Shown: piece by piece, positions 27,209-36,319 of the stretch
Numbering within the stretch: the stretch's first letter is position 1
Layout of the letters: every line of letters starts with the position of its first letter
Source: CAZXYS01 sp964645005
Lineage (GTDB): Bacteria > Bacteroidota > Ignavibacteria > Kapaibacteriales > UBA2268
Assembly: GCA_964645005.1 (NCBI GenBank)
Contig: CAZXYS010000021.1
Coordinates: forward strand, 1-64,000
DNA length: 64,000 bases
Direction: 5' to 3'
The notes under the pieces: generated by a model
What the model was told of the DNA's origin: nothing
The model's input: only the letters and a program-made list of their open reading frames with translations
Databases searched by the model: none
Translations under genes and position numbers: made by a program

Positions 27209-29200
27209 CTATGAAGTTTTCTCTTCCATTTCGTCTTCGCCTTTCCACCATTTCAGTGGAACGCCGGATCCACTCGGCGAAACTCTGACATATCCCTGCA
27301 TTTCCTGGTGAAGAGCAGAGCAAAAGTCAGTGCAGTAGAACGGATATACTCCCACCTTCTTCGGTTTCCATTTGAATGTCTCGGTTTGTCCGGGCATTAT
27401 GAGCAGTTCCGCATTTCTGGCGCCCATAACGGCGAAACCATGAGGCACATCGAAGTCCTGCTCCAGATTGGTAACGTGGAAATAGACCTCATCACCGACT
27501 TTTATACCTTCAATATTATCCGGCGAGAAGTGGCTGCGGATCGTCGTCATATAGACATGAACCTCGTTACCATTCCTTTCAACCCTTGTATTCTCTTCTT
27601 TAAGGGTCTTATGCGGATGATGATTTTCTTTATCCAGATCATATATCTTCTTCGAATTCGGTTTCACAAGCTCAGCGGGCAGCGCCTGAGCATAGTGAGG
27701 CTCGCCAACCGTCGGGAAATCGAGGATTAGCTTCATCTTCTCACCCGAAATATCGTAAAGCTGTGCCGAGTGATTTAATTCCGGTCCTGTCGGCAGGTAT
27801 CTGTCCTTGGTCATTTTGTTTAGAGCCACGCAATACTTACCCCATGGCTTTTTACTGTCTCCGCCGGGGATCATCAGGTGTCCGATAGAATAATAAGCAG
27901 GCACTCTGTCAACGACTTCCCAGGTTCCCAGCTTCCATTTAACGACCTCGGATGAAATGAAGAATGAAGTATATGCATAGCCGTTGCCGTCAAATTCCGT
28001 ATGCAGAGGACCCAGTCCGCCTTCTTTTACGATGCCTGCGAGCACTTTATCATACTTCAGCACGGGAATTCCGTCAATTTTCTTCTCAAATTCTTCATTT
28101 TCAATAGCTATCTTCATTTTTGAAAATGAATGCACAGCCATATCCGCCGATAGCTTACCATTTCCGACAATATATTCGCCGGACGGATCAACATCCACGC
28201 CGTGCGGCGATTTCGGCGTCGGCAGGTAATATATCAAGCCGGGGCTGTCCTGCGGGACGAGAACCTTGACCTTGTTCTTCTTTTCGGACTCGGCGATATG
28301 AGTCTTCTCATTATATTTGTTATGCAAATACTCTGTATTTATTTCTTTGAAATTGCCTTCTTTGATATATTCTTCCGCTTTTTTCCAGTTGACAGCCGCA
28401 ATGAAGTCCTTATCATACTGGGAAGCGGTAACTTCTTTCAATGTACTGCTCTGCTCGGAATTATAACACGTGAAGAAAGTCCAGCCATGCGATGGTCCCT
28501 TACCGGAATGCGCCAGATCATAGTCGAATCCCGGCACCAGTATCTGAAATGCCACATTCATCTCGCCGCTTTCCTTATCGACTTTGATGAATGACAACAT
28601 CCCGTCAAACTTCTGCTGATATTCTTTCAGGGGAACATCTTCCTGCGGGTAGGGTACGCTGAATCTTGTGCCGGCAACTACATATTCCGTATTTTCAGTC
28701 GTGAACGGCGAACTGTGGTTGCCGCCGCTGTTAGGAATTTCAATAATCTCAACGGTTTCAAATACCGAAAGATCGATACGCGCTATCCTCGGCGTATTAT
28801 TCCCGTTGATGAAAAGCCACCTGCCATCGGGAACACCGTCCGTCTGCGACAGTTCCGGGTGGTGAGCATCATCCCACGGAACAAATCCGAAAGTAGTCTC
28901 AAGCATCGGCTTGGTTTCTTCATTGAAGCCGTAACCTTTCTCTCCGTCGACGCTGAAAACCGGGATGATCTTCAGCAAACGCCCTGAAGGCAGCCCGTAA
29001 ACGCTTACCTGCCCGCTGAATCCGCCGGACATAAAAGCGTAGTAATCGTCATGATCGCCGGGTTTTACGTAAGTCTGCTTTGCTGCATCCGCAGCGCTTA
29101 TAGCGCCTCCGGTACCATTTCCGTTTTTGTCGGAACCATTCTGTCCGCATCCCCACAAAAGCGCCAAAAACAGTAATGCAAAAATAGATTGTTTAATCAT
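27209..29200 (-). CDS. nosZ: Clade II (Sec-type) nitrous-oxide reductase NosZ
   Basis: Terminal reductase converting N2O to N2 in the periplasm. Seen: a Sec-type signal with lipobox LLWGC (C18) and no twin-arginine motif, which marks clade II. The seven CuZ His ligands can be assigned as H113, H114 (DAHHPE), H162 (GGNHSS), H333 (SPHGVD), H400 (GPLHTE), H441 (SIGHLM) and H502 (GEPHYA). The CuA site at the C-terminus has H587 (DVPHGFAV), C623, C627, H631 and M634 (FYCTDFCSALHQEM). All metal ligands are intact, so it should be active. The usual SGGH near residue 61 is SGGF. It lies 2 bases downstream of the cytochrome c gene and upstream of the nos membrane protein. Confidence 0.97.
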   Translation of the reverse strand: MIKQSIFALLFLALLWGCGQNGSDKNGNGTGGAISAADAAKQTYVKPGDHDDYYAFMSGGFSGQVSVYGLPSGRLLKIIPVFSVDGEKGYGFNEETKPMLETTFGFVPWDDAHHPELSQTDGVPDGRWLFINGNNTPRIARIDLSVFETVEIIEIPNSGGNHSSPFTTENTEYVVAGTRFSVPYPQEDVPLKEYQQKFDGMLSFIKVDKESGEMNVAFQILVPGFDYDLAHSGKGPSHGWTFFTCYNSEQSSTLKEVTASQYDKDFIAAVNWKKAEEYIKEGNFKEINTEYLHNKYNEKTHIAESEKKNKVKVLVPQDSPGLIYYLPTPKSPHGVDVDPSGEYIVGNGKLSADMAVHSFSKMKIAIENEEFEKKIDGIPVLKYDKVLAGIVKEGGLGPLHTEFDGNGYAYTSFFISSEVVKWKLGTWEVVDRVPAYYSIGHLMIPGGDSKKPWGKYCVALNKMTKDRYLPTGPELNHSAQLYDISGEKMKLILDFPTVGEPHYAQALPAELVKPNSKKIYDLDKENHHPHKTLKEENTRVERNGNEVHVYMTTIRSHFSPDNIEGIKVGDEVYFHVTNLEQDFDVPHGFAVMGARNAELLIMPGQTETFKWKPKKVGVYPFYCTDFCSALHQEMQGYVRVSPSGSGVPLKWWKGEDEMEEKTS

Positions 29201-29202
29201 AA

Positions 29203-29694
29203 TTATTTCTCCTCAAGTGTTCTGAAATATTCTAAAATCTGACGAGCTTGTTCTCTCGTAATATTCTGGTTTGCCATCGGCGCGCTGTATTCGCGCATCA
29301 GGTCTTTCGCTATAGGATCCTTCTGAACCATCTCCTCCGGATTCAGGATCATGTTCATGATCCACTCCGGTGTTCTCCTGTTCAAAACGCCTGCCTGGGG
29401 CGGACCGATGTATTTCTTATGCGGCTTATGGCAGGAAGCGCATTTCGCTTCGTAAATTTCCTTGCCTTTTTTAGCCATCTCGTAATCTATTTTTGAACCG
29501 AGGGTTACGTTATCCACCGGTCCAATACCTTTATTATTCATTGGATCCATTTTCTTCGTAGAAGTTTTGCTCATTGATGTCTTATCCGATGAGCCGGATT
29601 TTTTCTTGGCATCACCACTATCGCCGCCGCCGCAGGAAAATAAAATCATGCTTAGAGCGACAATCATTGTGAGTATAATTTTGTAATTAAACAT
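29203..29694 (-). CDS. Nos-associated c-type cytochrome, lipoprotein
   Basis: Monohaem cytochrome c, the likely electron donor to NosZ. Seen: a lipobox ILFSC (C21) followed by a Gly/Asp/Lys/Ser-rich linker; the haem-binding motif C85-A-S-C88-H89; GPPQAGVLNRRTPEW after it; and the distal ligand candidate M140 (YSAPM). It is the first gene of the nos operon, its stop lying two bases before the nosZ start, which implies translational coupling. A cytochrome c immediately before nosZ is typical of clade II clusters. The gene start is 79 bases inside the Crp/Fnr-type palindrome. Confidence 0.92.
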   Translation of the reverse strand: MFNYKIILTMIVALSMILFSCGGGDSGDAKKKSGSSDKTSMSKTSTKKMDPMNNKGIGPVDNVTLGSKIDYEMAKKGKEIYEAKCASCHKPHKKYIGPPQAGVLNRRTPEWIMNMILNPEEMVQKDPIAKDLMREYSAPMANQNITREQARQILEYFRTLEEK

Positions 29695-29772
29695 TATGAA
29701 ACTCCTTTATGAAATAAAAATTTAAAATCAGATTTTTTACTCTGATTAAAACAACGAAAATTTTTCCGAAAA

Positions 29773-29794
29773 TTTTATGACATAGATCATAAAA
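29773..29794. promoter_or_regulatory. Perfect palindrome in the nos/regulator divergent promoter (Crp/Fnr-type operator)
   Basis: TTTTATGA (29773-29780), a 6-base spacer and TCATAAAA (29787-29794) form a 22-bp perfect inverted repeat. It lies 79 bp upstream of the cytochrome c start and 67 bp upstream of the Crp/Fnr-family gene. The arm-spacer-arm size and the TGA...TCA symmetry fit the two-fold sites bound by Crp/Fnr proteins. Which regulator binds it is inference from the adjacency. Confidence 0.65.
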
Positions 29795-29860
29795 CGTTGA
29801 TTTTTTTTAAATAATTTTTGGCAAATCCGATTAATATCTTGAATAACAGGCGATTACGTA

Positions 29861-30496
29861 ATGTTTACAAAAGAAAAAAAAATGGCAGATTTCGGCGCAT
29901 CGAAGATATTTTTTAAGAAATCCGAGATGATATACGAAAAAGGATCACGTCCTCTGTTTTATTACCAGATAGATAAGGGTCGGGTAGCGATGCAGATAAC
30001 AAATGAAGACCTGCGCGAATGCATCATCAAGGTCTTTTCCGGCGGCGAGAGCTTCGGCGAACCTGCTCTCATCTGCGATATGCCTTATCCCACCGACGCC
30101 ATTGCCGACACCGACGTCACTCTGTGGCGCATGGATTACGTATCGTTCCTGAGCTTGCTAAGAAGCAATTTTGACGCACATTTCAATCTCACTAAACTTC
30201 TCTCGCAGCGTCTGTTCTACAAGACAGAGCTTATCAACGAGCTGTCCTGCCACGACGCCGAACACAGGATAATGCAGATAATAAAATTTTATTTTGAAAA
30301 TCAGAGCGACGGAGAAGGCGAATACGTATTCCCATTCACGCGAGCCGATCTCGCCAAGATGACCGGCTTACGAGTAGAAACTGTCATCCGCACCGTCAAA
30401 GACTTAGAAGCAAAAGGCAATTTAACTCTGAAAAAGAATAAAATAGTTGTAAATAAAGACAGCTTCCCGGCAGAGGAACCGGACTTCTCGCTGTAG
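29861..30496 (+). CDS. Crp/Fnr family transcriptional regulator
   Basis: A 211-residue dimeric DNA-binding regulator. Seen: an N-terminal cyclic-nucleotide-binding fold (about residues 15-120, with SGGESFGEPALICDMPYP matching the phosphate-binding-cassette position), a long dimerisation helix, and a C-terminal winged helix-turn-helix (FTRADLAKMTGLRVETVIRTVKDLE). There is no N-terminal Cys cluster, so it is not an oxygen-sensing 4Fe-4S FNR; a haem/NO-sensing DNR/NNR-type or ligand-binding role is possible. Transcribed away from the nos operon across a shared 166-bp region with a perfect palindrome, so it probably controls nos and itself. The start could instead be the in-frame ATG at 29882. 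Confidence 0.88.
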   Translation: MFTKEKKMADFGASKIFFKKSEMIYEKGSRPLFYYQIDKGRVAMQITNEDLRECIIKVFSGGESFGEPALICDMPYPTDAIADTDVTLWRMDYVSFLSLLRSNFDAHFNLTKLLSQRLFYKTELINELSCHDAEHRIMQIIKFYFENQSDGEGEYVFPFTRADLAKMTGLRVETVIRTVKDLEAKGNLTLKKNKIVVNKDSFPAEEPDFSL

Positions 30497-30686
30497 TTAG
30501 TGATTATCATATTCCCACTTAGAAAAGGGGGATACAGGGTGTTGTATCACAGTTCCGGCGGTTGTAACAACATCTGAAATAATAATCCGCATTGGCACAG
30601 GACTACCCATATTCCCCAAATTCCCGGCATGTGTGGAAACTTTAAACACGGAAATTCATTAGAAGAATACTCACATCCCGGTAAGT

Positions 30687-32123
30687 CTATAAATACTTTT
30701 TCAATTCTGTGTAATACAAACCGAAATTATTGTCTTTAATGATATCAGGGAAATCCTCACGGAAATCCTTTTCTTTGTCGGGATTTAGTTTTAACGCTTC
30801 AGCTAACAGCCGCAGCGATTCTTCTGATTTATTTGATGCCGCAGCGATCTTTGCAAGTCCGTAATATCCCTCAGACCAACCAGGGGCATAACTTAATAGT
30901 TTTTCGAAGGCGTTTTTTGCTTCGTCCAGTCTGCCTAATTCGTAAAGTGTACTTGCCAGATCGTACCAGCATTCCGCATTGCCGGGTTTCAAAGAAAGAA
31001 CTCTCTTATAACAGTAAACAGATTTTTCAAGTTGATTTAAATTATAAAGGGCATCGCCTTTTGCGTACCAAATCTCTGAGTAATTATTTTTCAGTGTCAG
31101 AGCGGAATCATAATCCTGAATAGCTTTCCTGTACTGCTCCAGAGCATCGCAGCAAATACCTCTTCCAAAGAAGGATTTGTAATGATCGGGTTTTAGTTCT
31201 ATTGAACGTGTAAAGCAGTCGACAGCCTCCATATAATTGCCGCTGTCGCCAAGGGCGCTTGCCAGATTATGCCAGGCTTCGAAGTCTTTCGGATTGTGAT
31301 CAAGGACTTCTCTGTAGCATTTAATAGCATCGCTGAGATGACCCAATGAAGAACAAGCATTACCTTTGCTATAAGCCGCCTGGTAGAAGTCTGATTTAAT
31401 GGCAAGAGCCATATCGTAACTGTCAATAGCTTGATAATACTGCTTAAGGTCGCTATGAAGTAATCCTTTATTGTACCATAGATTATGGTTAAAAGGATCT
31501 TCATCGATCACTTTATCATAGTACTCTATTGCTTTAACAAGTTCGTCCAGGCAGTTATAACAATAAGCAATTTCCTGTAGAGCAGATATATTATTATCTT
31601 CAATTTCGCTCAAATACTTGAAAATTTTGATTGCATTCTCGAATTCATCCATAGACTCCAGAATCACCCCCTTATGATAAAGAGCATCTTCATTGGCAGG
31701 ATTATTTTGCAGCACTTGATTAATAGTGATCAGTGCCTGCTCGCTGTCGCCGGTATTATCCAGGACTATTGCTTTGTTGATCAGAGTTTCTTCGTCAGTA
31801 GGATTGAAAGTCAGGGCTTTTTCCAGAGCTGCAAGTGATTGTTCATATTTGTCTAAGTTTAGATAAATATAACCAATCTTTTGCCATGCCTCTGAGGAAT
31901 AAGGTATATAGTCGATCCACAAATTACAGAAATCCAGGGCAGCTTCAAAGTTTTCCTTTTCAGTGCAATATTGAACCAGTCCTTCCACTACTTCCGGTCC
32001 GGGCAAAGCGTGCTCGTTTTTATGTTTATTCTTCAGAACCTTTTGATAGTAGCGGACTTTCTCGTCCATACTATCAAATTCTTCGTTGAAGTTATTTCCG
32101 TCATTATATGCTGTTGCGCTCAT
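30687..32123 (-). CDS. Tetratricopeptide (TPR) repeat protein
   Basis: A 478-residue soluble protein without signal peptide or transmembrane helix. After ~65 residues it consists of about eleven 34-residue TPR units (for example ALEKALTFNPTDEETLINKA, YHKGVILESMDEFENAIKIF, WYNKGLLHSDLKQYYQAIDS, WYDLASTLYELGRLDEAKNA). TPR arrays are protein-interaction scaffolds, so no enzymatic role can be given. It is monocistronic as far as can be seen: the Crp/Fnr gene converges on its 3' end with a 190-bp featureless gap. Confidence 0.85.
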   Translation of the reverse strand: MSATAYNDGNNFNEEFDSMDEKVRYYQKVLKNKHKNEHALPGPEVVEGLVQYCTEKENFEAALDFCNLWIDYIPYSSEAWQKIGYIYLNLDKYEQSLAALEKALTFNPTDEETLINKAIVLDNTGDSEQALITINQVLQNNPANEDALYHKGVILESMDEFENAIKIFKYLSEIEDNNISALQEIAYCYNCLDELVKAIEYYDKVIDEDPFNHNLWYNKGLLHSDLKQYYQAIDSYDMALAIKSDFYQAAYSKGNACSSLGHLSDAIKCYREVLDHNPKDFEAWHNLASALGDSGNYMEAVDCFTRSIELKPDHYKSFFGRGICCDALEQYRKAIQDYDSALTLKNNYSEIWYAKGDALYNLNQLEKSVYCYKRVLSLKPGNAECWYDLASTLYELGRLDEAKNAFEKLLSYAPGWSEGYYGLAKIAAASNKSEESLRLLAEALKLNPDKEKDFREDFPDIIKDNNFGLYYTELKKYL

Positions 32124-32769
32124 TTGTATGTATTAAGTTAAAATTTAAAACAATTTCTATAACAATGATATTATTTCTTATTTAAATAAACAACTTTTTT
32201 AATTAAAAATTTTATAGCATTTTTGTATTTACCACTCATCGATGTTCAAAATGTTGCTATTTTCGTTTCCAGGAGTTGAATCTAATTCCCCGGCAATTAT
32301 CTAATCTGTTGATCTGTATGATATTAACTAATTTCTTCTGTTAATGGTACATTTAAAACTTAAATAATAAATTTAATTCCGATAATTTATTAAATTGTGG
32401 TAATCAGGCACCTTTTTTTTAATACCTCCGTACAAAAATTCCCAATCAATAAACTTAAAAATGATTTTTACGTCTGTAATTTTAACTTGCGAATTAAAAC
32501 CTCAAAATAATTCTGTATTCGCAGTCTTGACAATTTAGTCATGGTAAATCCATGATCCATTCGAAAGTTGTTATTGAAGGCAAATTTTCAGGGTATATGT
32601 GTAACTGAATAGCTTGATATGATATTGAGTTGAAATATGTTAATGCATCATTAAAGAAGTTATTATGAAGATGAACCTTAAACAAAAGTAATAAATTGAA
32701 TGAACCTGATTTGATGCTTTATTACAGACTTATTAGCAAAAAAGATTTGTGACAAAAAAGGAAAGAGTT
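32124..32769. other. Long AT-rich intergenic region, no gene recognised
   Basis: About 650 bp of AT-rich sequence separates the divergent TPR and otsAB genes. No ORF with coding character, tRNA, repeat shared with the rest of the window, or strong hairpin was seen. It presumably contains the promoters of both flanking genes. Confidence 0.6.
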
Positions 32770-34962
32770 ATGGAAAACAGACTTATTATCGTATCCAACA
32801 GACTGCCTATTCAATTCAGTAAAAATGAAGAAGGTAATCTATCTTATAAGGAGAGTACCGGAGGGCTCGCTACCGGTTTAAAGACATTTTACAAAGATAA
32901 GGGGGGGCTCTGGATAGGTTGGCCCGGCGTTTCAATTGAAGAAATAAACAGCGATGATCAAAAGGAAATTACCAAAACCCTTGAAAAAGAACAGTGCGCA
33001 CCAATATTCATGTCCGAGGAATTATATGACGGTTATTATCTGGGTTTTTCAAACAACACTTTATGGCCCCTGTGTCACTACTTTACTCAATTTGCAAAAT
33101 ATTACGATGATTTTTGGGAAAGCTATAAGAAAGCAAATGAACTATTTTGCGATGAAGTTATTAAACATGTAAATGAGAACGATTTCGTATGGATCCAGGA
33201 TTACCATCTTATGCTCCTGCCACAGATGCTAAGAGAGAAACTTCCAAATGCAAAAATCGGATTTTTCCTTCATATTCCATTTCCGTCATCTGAGGTATTC
33301 CGGCAGCTGCCATGGCGGGAAGAAATTCTCAACGGCTTGCTGGGTGCCGATCTGGTTGGTTTTCACACTTACGATTATGTGCGGCACTTCCTGGAAAGTA
33401 TCAGAAGGATAGTTGGTTATGAGCATACTTACGGAATGATCAAAACAGATCAGAATTTCATTCGGGTTGATGCATTCCCGATCAGCATTGACTTTGAAAA
33501 ATATTTTCATAGCAGCGACATGAAAGAAGTACAGGAAGAAGCAAAAAAATTCCGTAAAGAAGCAAAAGAACAAAAGATTATTGTCACCATAGATCGACTC
33601 GACTATACCAAAGGCATTCCCCAGCGCCTCGAAGCTTTCGATCATTTCCTCAAAAAATATCCGGAATATCAAGGCAAAGTAACGCTCGTAATGATATCCG
33701 CACCCTCAAGAACCGATGTGGAAACTTATCAAAATTTGAGGCGTTATGTCGACGAACTCGTTGGAAAAATCAATGGTAAATATGGCAGAATTGGCTGGAC
33801 CCCGGTAATTTATTTCTTCAGGGCTCAACCCTTCGAATCGGTGGCAGCGTTCTATCTGCTGGCGGATGCGGCTATGGTAACGCCGATTCGCGATGGTATG
33901 AACCTGGTTGCAAAGGAATTCATTGCTTCAAGGAAACACCATAAAGGTGCTCTGATACTAAGTGAAACTGCCGGAGCAGCCCAGGAACTCAGCGAAGCCA
34001 TCCAAGTAAACCCGAATAACAGCGCTCAAATAGCTGATGCTATCAAGGAAGCCCTTGAAATGCCGGAGGAAGTGCAGATCGAAAATAACAGAATGATGCA
34101 GGAACGCGTCAAAAGATACGACATTAACCGCTGGGTAAGCGATTTCCTAGACGAATTTCAGCAAATTAATCAAACACAGCAAAATTATTATTCGAAAGAT
34201 TTAACACTCCGTGAAGAAGAAAAAATGATCAGAAATTACAAAAAATCCCGGAAACGTTTGCTGCTGTTGGATTATGACGGTACCTTGATCGGATTTAAAA
34301 ATCGTCCCACCGACGCCCGCCCCGATGGTGAACTGCTTCACATATTGGACAGATTATCCGGCAACGAAGATAACACTGTTTATCTTATCAGTGGCAGAGA
34401 TAAAAATACTCTTTCTTATTGGTTCGATGAATTGAATATAGGAATTATTGCCGAACATGGTGTCTGGATCAAGCGCAATGGCGAAGATTGGAAAACCATA
34501 TTCCCCATTAATAATGAGTGGAAAAAAGAGATCAAACCAATCATGGAATTTTTCATGGACAGGACACCCGGGGCTATTCTTGAAGAAAAAGATTATTCAT
34601 TTGTCTGGCACTACAGGAAGGTAAATCCCACTTTAGCTCACGTTAGAGTAAATGAATTAAAAGATGTCTTGGTAAATTTCACTGAAAATCTTAGTTTAGG
34701 GATTTTAGACGGTAACAAAATAGTTGAAATTAAAAATCTTAATATTAACAAAGGTACAGCTGCGGATATGATCATTAAAAATAACAAACCTGATTTTATT
34801 TTAGCTGTCGGAGATGATCTTACGGATGAAGATATGTTTCGAATTCTTCCCGAAGATGCTGTATCCTTGAGAGTAGGTTTTACACCTACCTACGCTGATT
34901 TTAATGTTAAGGATTCCGTCAGTGTCAGAAGAATGTTGAATAAACTAAAGGACATTGAATGA
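32770..34962 (+). CDS. otsAB: Bifunctional trehalose-6-phosphate synthase/phosphatase (OtsA-OtsB fusion)
   Basis: Makes trehalose from UDP- or GDP-glucose and glucose-6-phosphate, then removes the phosphate. Residues 1-~470 are a GT20 synthase (RLIIVSNRLPIQF, GGLWIGWPGV, WIQDYHLMLLPQML, FFLHIPFPSSEVF, DRLDYTKGIPQRL, IRDGMNLVAKEF). Residues ~490-730 are a HAD phosphatase with motif I LLDYDGTL and motif IV VGDDLTDEDMF. Both active sites look intact. The ATG at 32770 is preferred because AAGGAAAG lies just upstream and MENRLIIVSN matches family N-termini; an in-frame GTG at 32749 would add seven residues. It overlaps treT by four bases (ATGA). Confidence 0.95.
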   Translation: MENRLIIVSNRLPIQFSKNEEGNLSYKESTGGLATGLKTFYKDKGGLWIGWPGVSIEEINSDDQKEITKTLEKEQCAPIFMSEELYDGYYLGFSNNTLWPLCHYFTQFAKYYDDFWESYKKANELFCDEVIKHVNENDFVWIQDYHLMLLPQMLREKLPNAKIGFFLHIPFPSSEVFRQLPWREEILNGLLGADLVGFHTYDYVRHFLESIRRIVGYEHTYGMIKTDQNFIRVDAFPISIDFEKYFHSSDMKEVQEEAKKFRKEAKEQKIIVTIDRLDYTKGIPQRLEAFDHFLKKYPEYQGKVTLVMISAPSRTDVETYQNLRRYVDELVGKINGKYGRIGWTPVIYFFRAQPFESVAAFYLLADAAMVTPIRDGMNLVAKEFIASRKHHKGALILSETAGAAQELSEAIQVNPNNSAQIADAIKEALEMPEEVQIENNRMMQERVKRYDINRWVSDFLDEFQQINQTQQNYYSKDLTLREEEKMIRNYKKSRKRLLLLDYDGTLIGFKNRPTDARPDGELLHILDRLSGNEDNTVYLISGRDKNTLSYWFDELNIGIIAEHGVWIKRNGEDWKTIFPINNEWKKEIKPIMEFFMDRTPGAILEEKDYSFVWHYRKVNPTLAHVRVNELKDVLVNFTENLSLGILDGNKIVEIKNLNINKGTAADMIIKNNKPDFILAVGDDLTDEDMFRILPEDAVSLRVGFTPTYADFNVKDSVSVRRMLNKLKDIE

Positions 34963-36164
34963 ATCGTTTGCAGGATTACAATGAAATTGTCGGTGATGAG
35001 CTAATTCATCGAATATATTTAAAAACCAGAGACATTTATAACAAACACATAGTTCATATTAATTCCACGGCTCAGGGGGGAGGCGTTGCGGAAATACTGA
35101 ATTCCGCAGTCCCTTTAATGAATGATATTGGTATTGACGCCGGCTGGCGCGTGCTGCACGGTAATCAGGATTTCTTCGAGATCACGAAGAAGTTCCACAA
35201 TGCACTGCAGGGAGACAAGATACACATGACCAATATCAAAAAGAAAATGTATGAGCAAACAAATGAAAATTTTTCGTTATTTACTCATCTAAACCATGAA
35301 TGTGTTATCATTCACGATCCTCAACCTTTGGCGTTAGCAAATAATTACAGGAAAAACCAGCCATGGGTCTGGCGTTGTCATATTGACTTGTCGCATCCCA
35401 ATCCTACCTTATGGAATTATCTCAAGAAATTCATTCTCAAATATGATTTCGTCATAGTCTCGCATGAAGATTACAAAAAAGATGATCTGCCGGTAGAGCA
35501 GAAGGTAGTTCATCCTGCAATAGATCCGCTGACAGCAAAAAACAAAGAACTCACCGATTATGATATATCCCGCACATTGAAAAAGTTTAAAGTCCCAACC
35601 AATAAGCCTTTGATTACACAAATATCCCGGTTCGACAAATGGAAAGATCCGCTTGGTGTTATTGATGTTTATAATAAAATAAGATCAAAGGTTGATTGCA
35701 GGCTTGTACTTTGCGGAAACATGGCGGCAGATGATCCGGAAGGCATAGAAATATATGAAAAAGTCAGGAAAAGAGCAAATAAGCATCTTGATAATCAGGA
35801 TATTATTTTAATTACGGCAGAGAATAATATTCTTGTGAACGCACTTCAGAGAGTCTCTAGCGTAATCCTTCAGAAATCTCTCAGAGAGGGATTCGGATTA
35901 ACTGTTACGGAAGCTCTCTGGAAGGGTACCCCTGTAGTGGCATCAAGAATTGGCGGTATTCCGCTTCAGATTGTTGATGGAAAGAACGGCTACCTGGTTG
36001 ATCCCAAAGATGAGGATGGCTGCGTTGACAGAATCGTACACATTTTGAAGAATCAAAAACTTAAAAAAGAAATGGGTGCCCACGCTAAAGAGCACATCCG
36101 CAAGAACTTTTTGACAACAAGGCTCTTGCTCGACTATCTAAACATATTCAAAGAACTTTTATAG
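34959..36164 (+). CDS. treT: Trehalose synthase/phosphorylase-type glycosyltransferase (TreT-like)
   Basis: GT4-family glycosyltransferase similar to archaeal and Thermotoga TreT, which joins NDP-glucose and free glucose to trehalose, often reversibly. Seen: the N-terminal acceptor domain with HINSTAQGGGVAEILNS and GWRVLHGNQDFFEITKK, CHIDLSHPNPTLW, the QISRFDKWKDPLGVIDVY block, and the C-terminal donor motif QKSLREGFGLTVTEALWKGTPV with SRIGGIPLQI. The length of 401 residues is typical. Its ATG overlaps the otsAB stop, so the two are translationally coupled. A trehalose phosphorylase activity is the alternative. Together they offer two independent trehalose routes. Confidence 0.88.
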   Translation: MNRLQDYNEIVGDELIHRIYLKTRDIYNKHIVHINSTAQGGGVAEILNSAVPLMNDIGIDAGWRVLHGNQDFFEITKKFHNALQGDKIHMTNIKKKMYEQTNENFSLFTHLNHECVIIHDPQPLALANNYRKNQPWVWRCHIDLSHPNPTLWNYLKKFILKYDFVIVSHEDYKKDDLPVEQKVVHPAIDPLTAKNKELTDYDISRTLKKFKVPTNKPLITQISRFDKWKDPLGVIDVYNKIRSKVDCRLVLCGNMAADDPEGIEIYEKVRKRANKHLDNQDIILITAENNILVNALQRVSSVILQKSLREGFGLTVTEALWKGTPVVASRIGGIPLQIVDGKNGYLVDPKDEDGCVDRIVHILKNQKLKKEMGAHAKEHIRKNFLTTRLLLDYLNIFKELL

Positions 36165-36167
36165 CTC

Positions 36168-36290
36168 ATGAGCATACTTGATCTGCTATTATTTAATACA
36201 GCACTTTTCTGCTGCATTAATTATCGCTGGCTGAAGCTGCCAGCGGCTATAGGGGTTATATCTGCTGCACTTTTGTTCCGGCATTTATGA
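36168..36290 (+). pseudogene. N-terminal remnant of an NhaP/CPA1-type Na+/H+ antiporter
   Basis: A 40-codon frame begins three bases after the treT stop and reads MSILDLLLFNTALFCC, then INYRWLKLPAAIGV, then LLFRHL and a stop. The INYRWLKLPAAIG block closely resembles the first-helix/loop signature of CPA1/NhaP antiporters (INYRFLKLPxTIG). The rest of such a ~400-residue protein is missing; the sequence runs into the oppositely oriented coiled-coil gene. Recognition is by pattern memory over a short stretch, so it is moderately sure. Confidence 0.5.
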
Positions 36291-36319
36291 TTTTCTTTTG
36301 GAAAAGCATTGCCGGAAAG

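Noticed and set aside
30497..30686. Riboswitch or small RNA after the Crp/Fnr gene
   Set aside because: Only weak, short inverted repeats are visible and they lie between convergent gene ends; nothing resembles a known aptamer.
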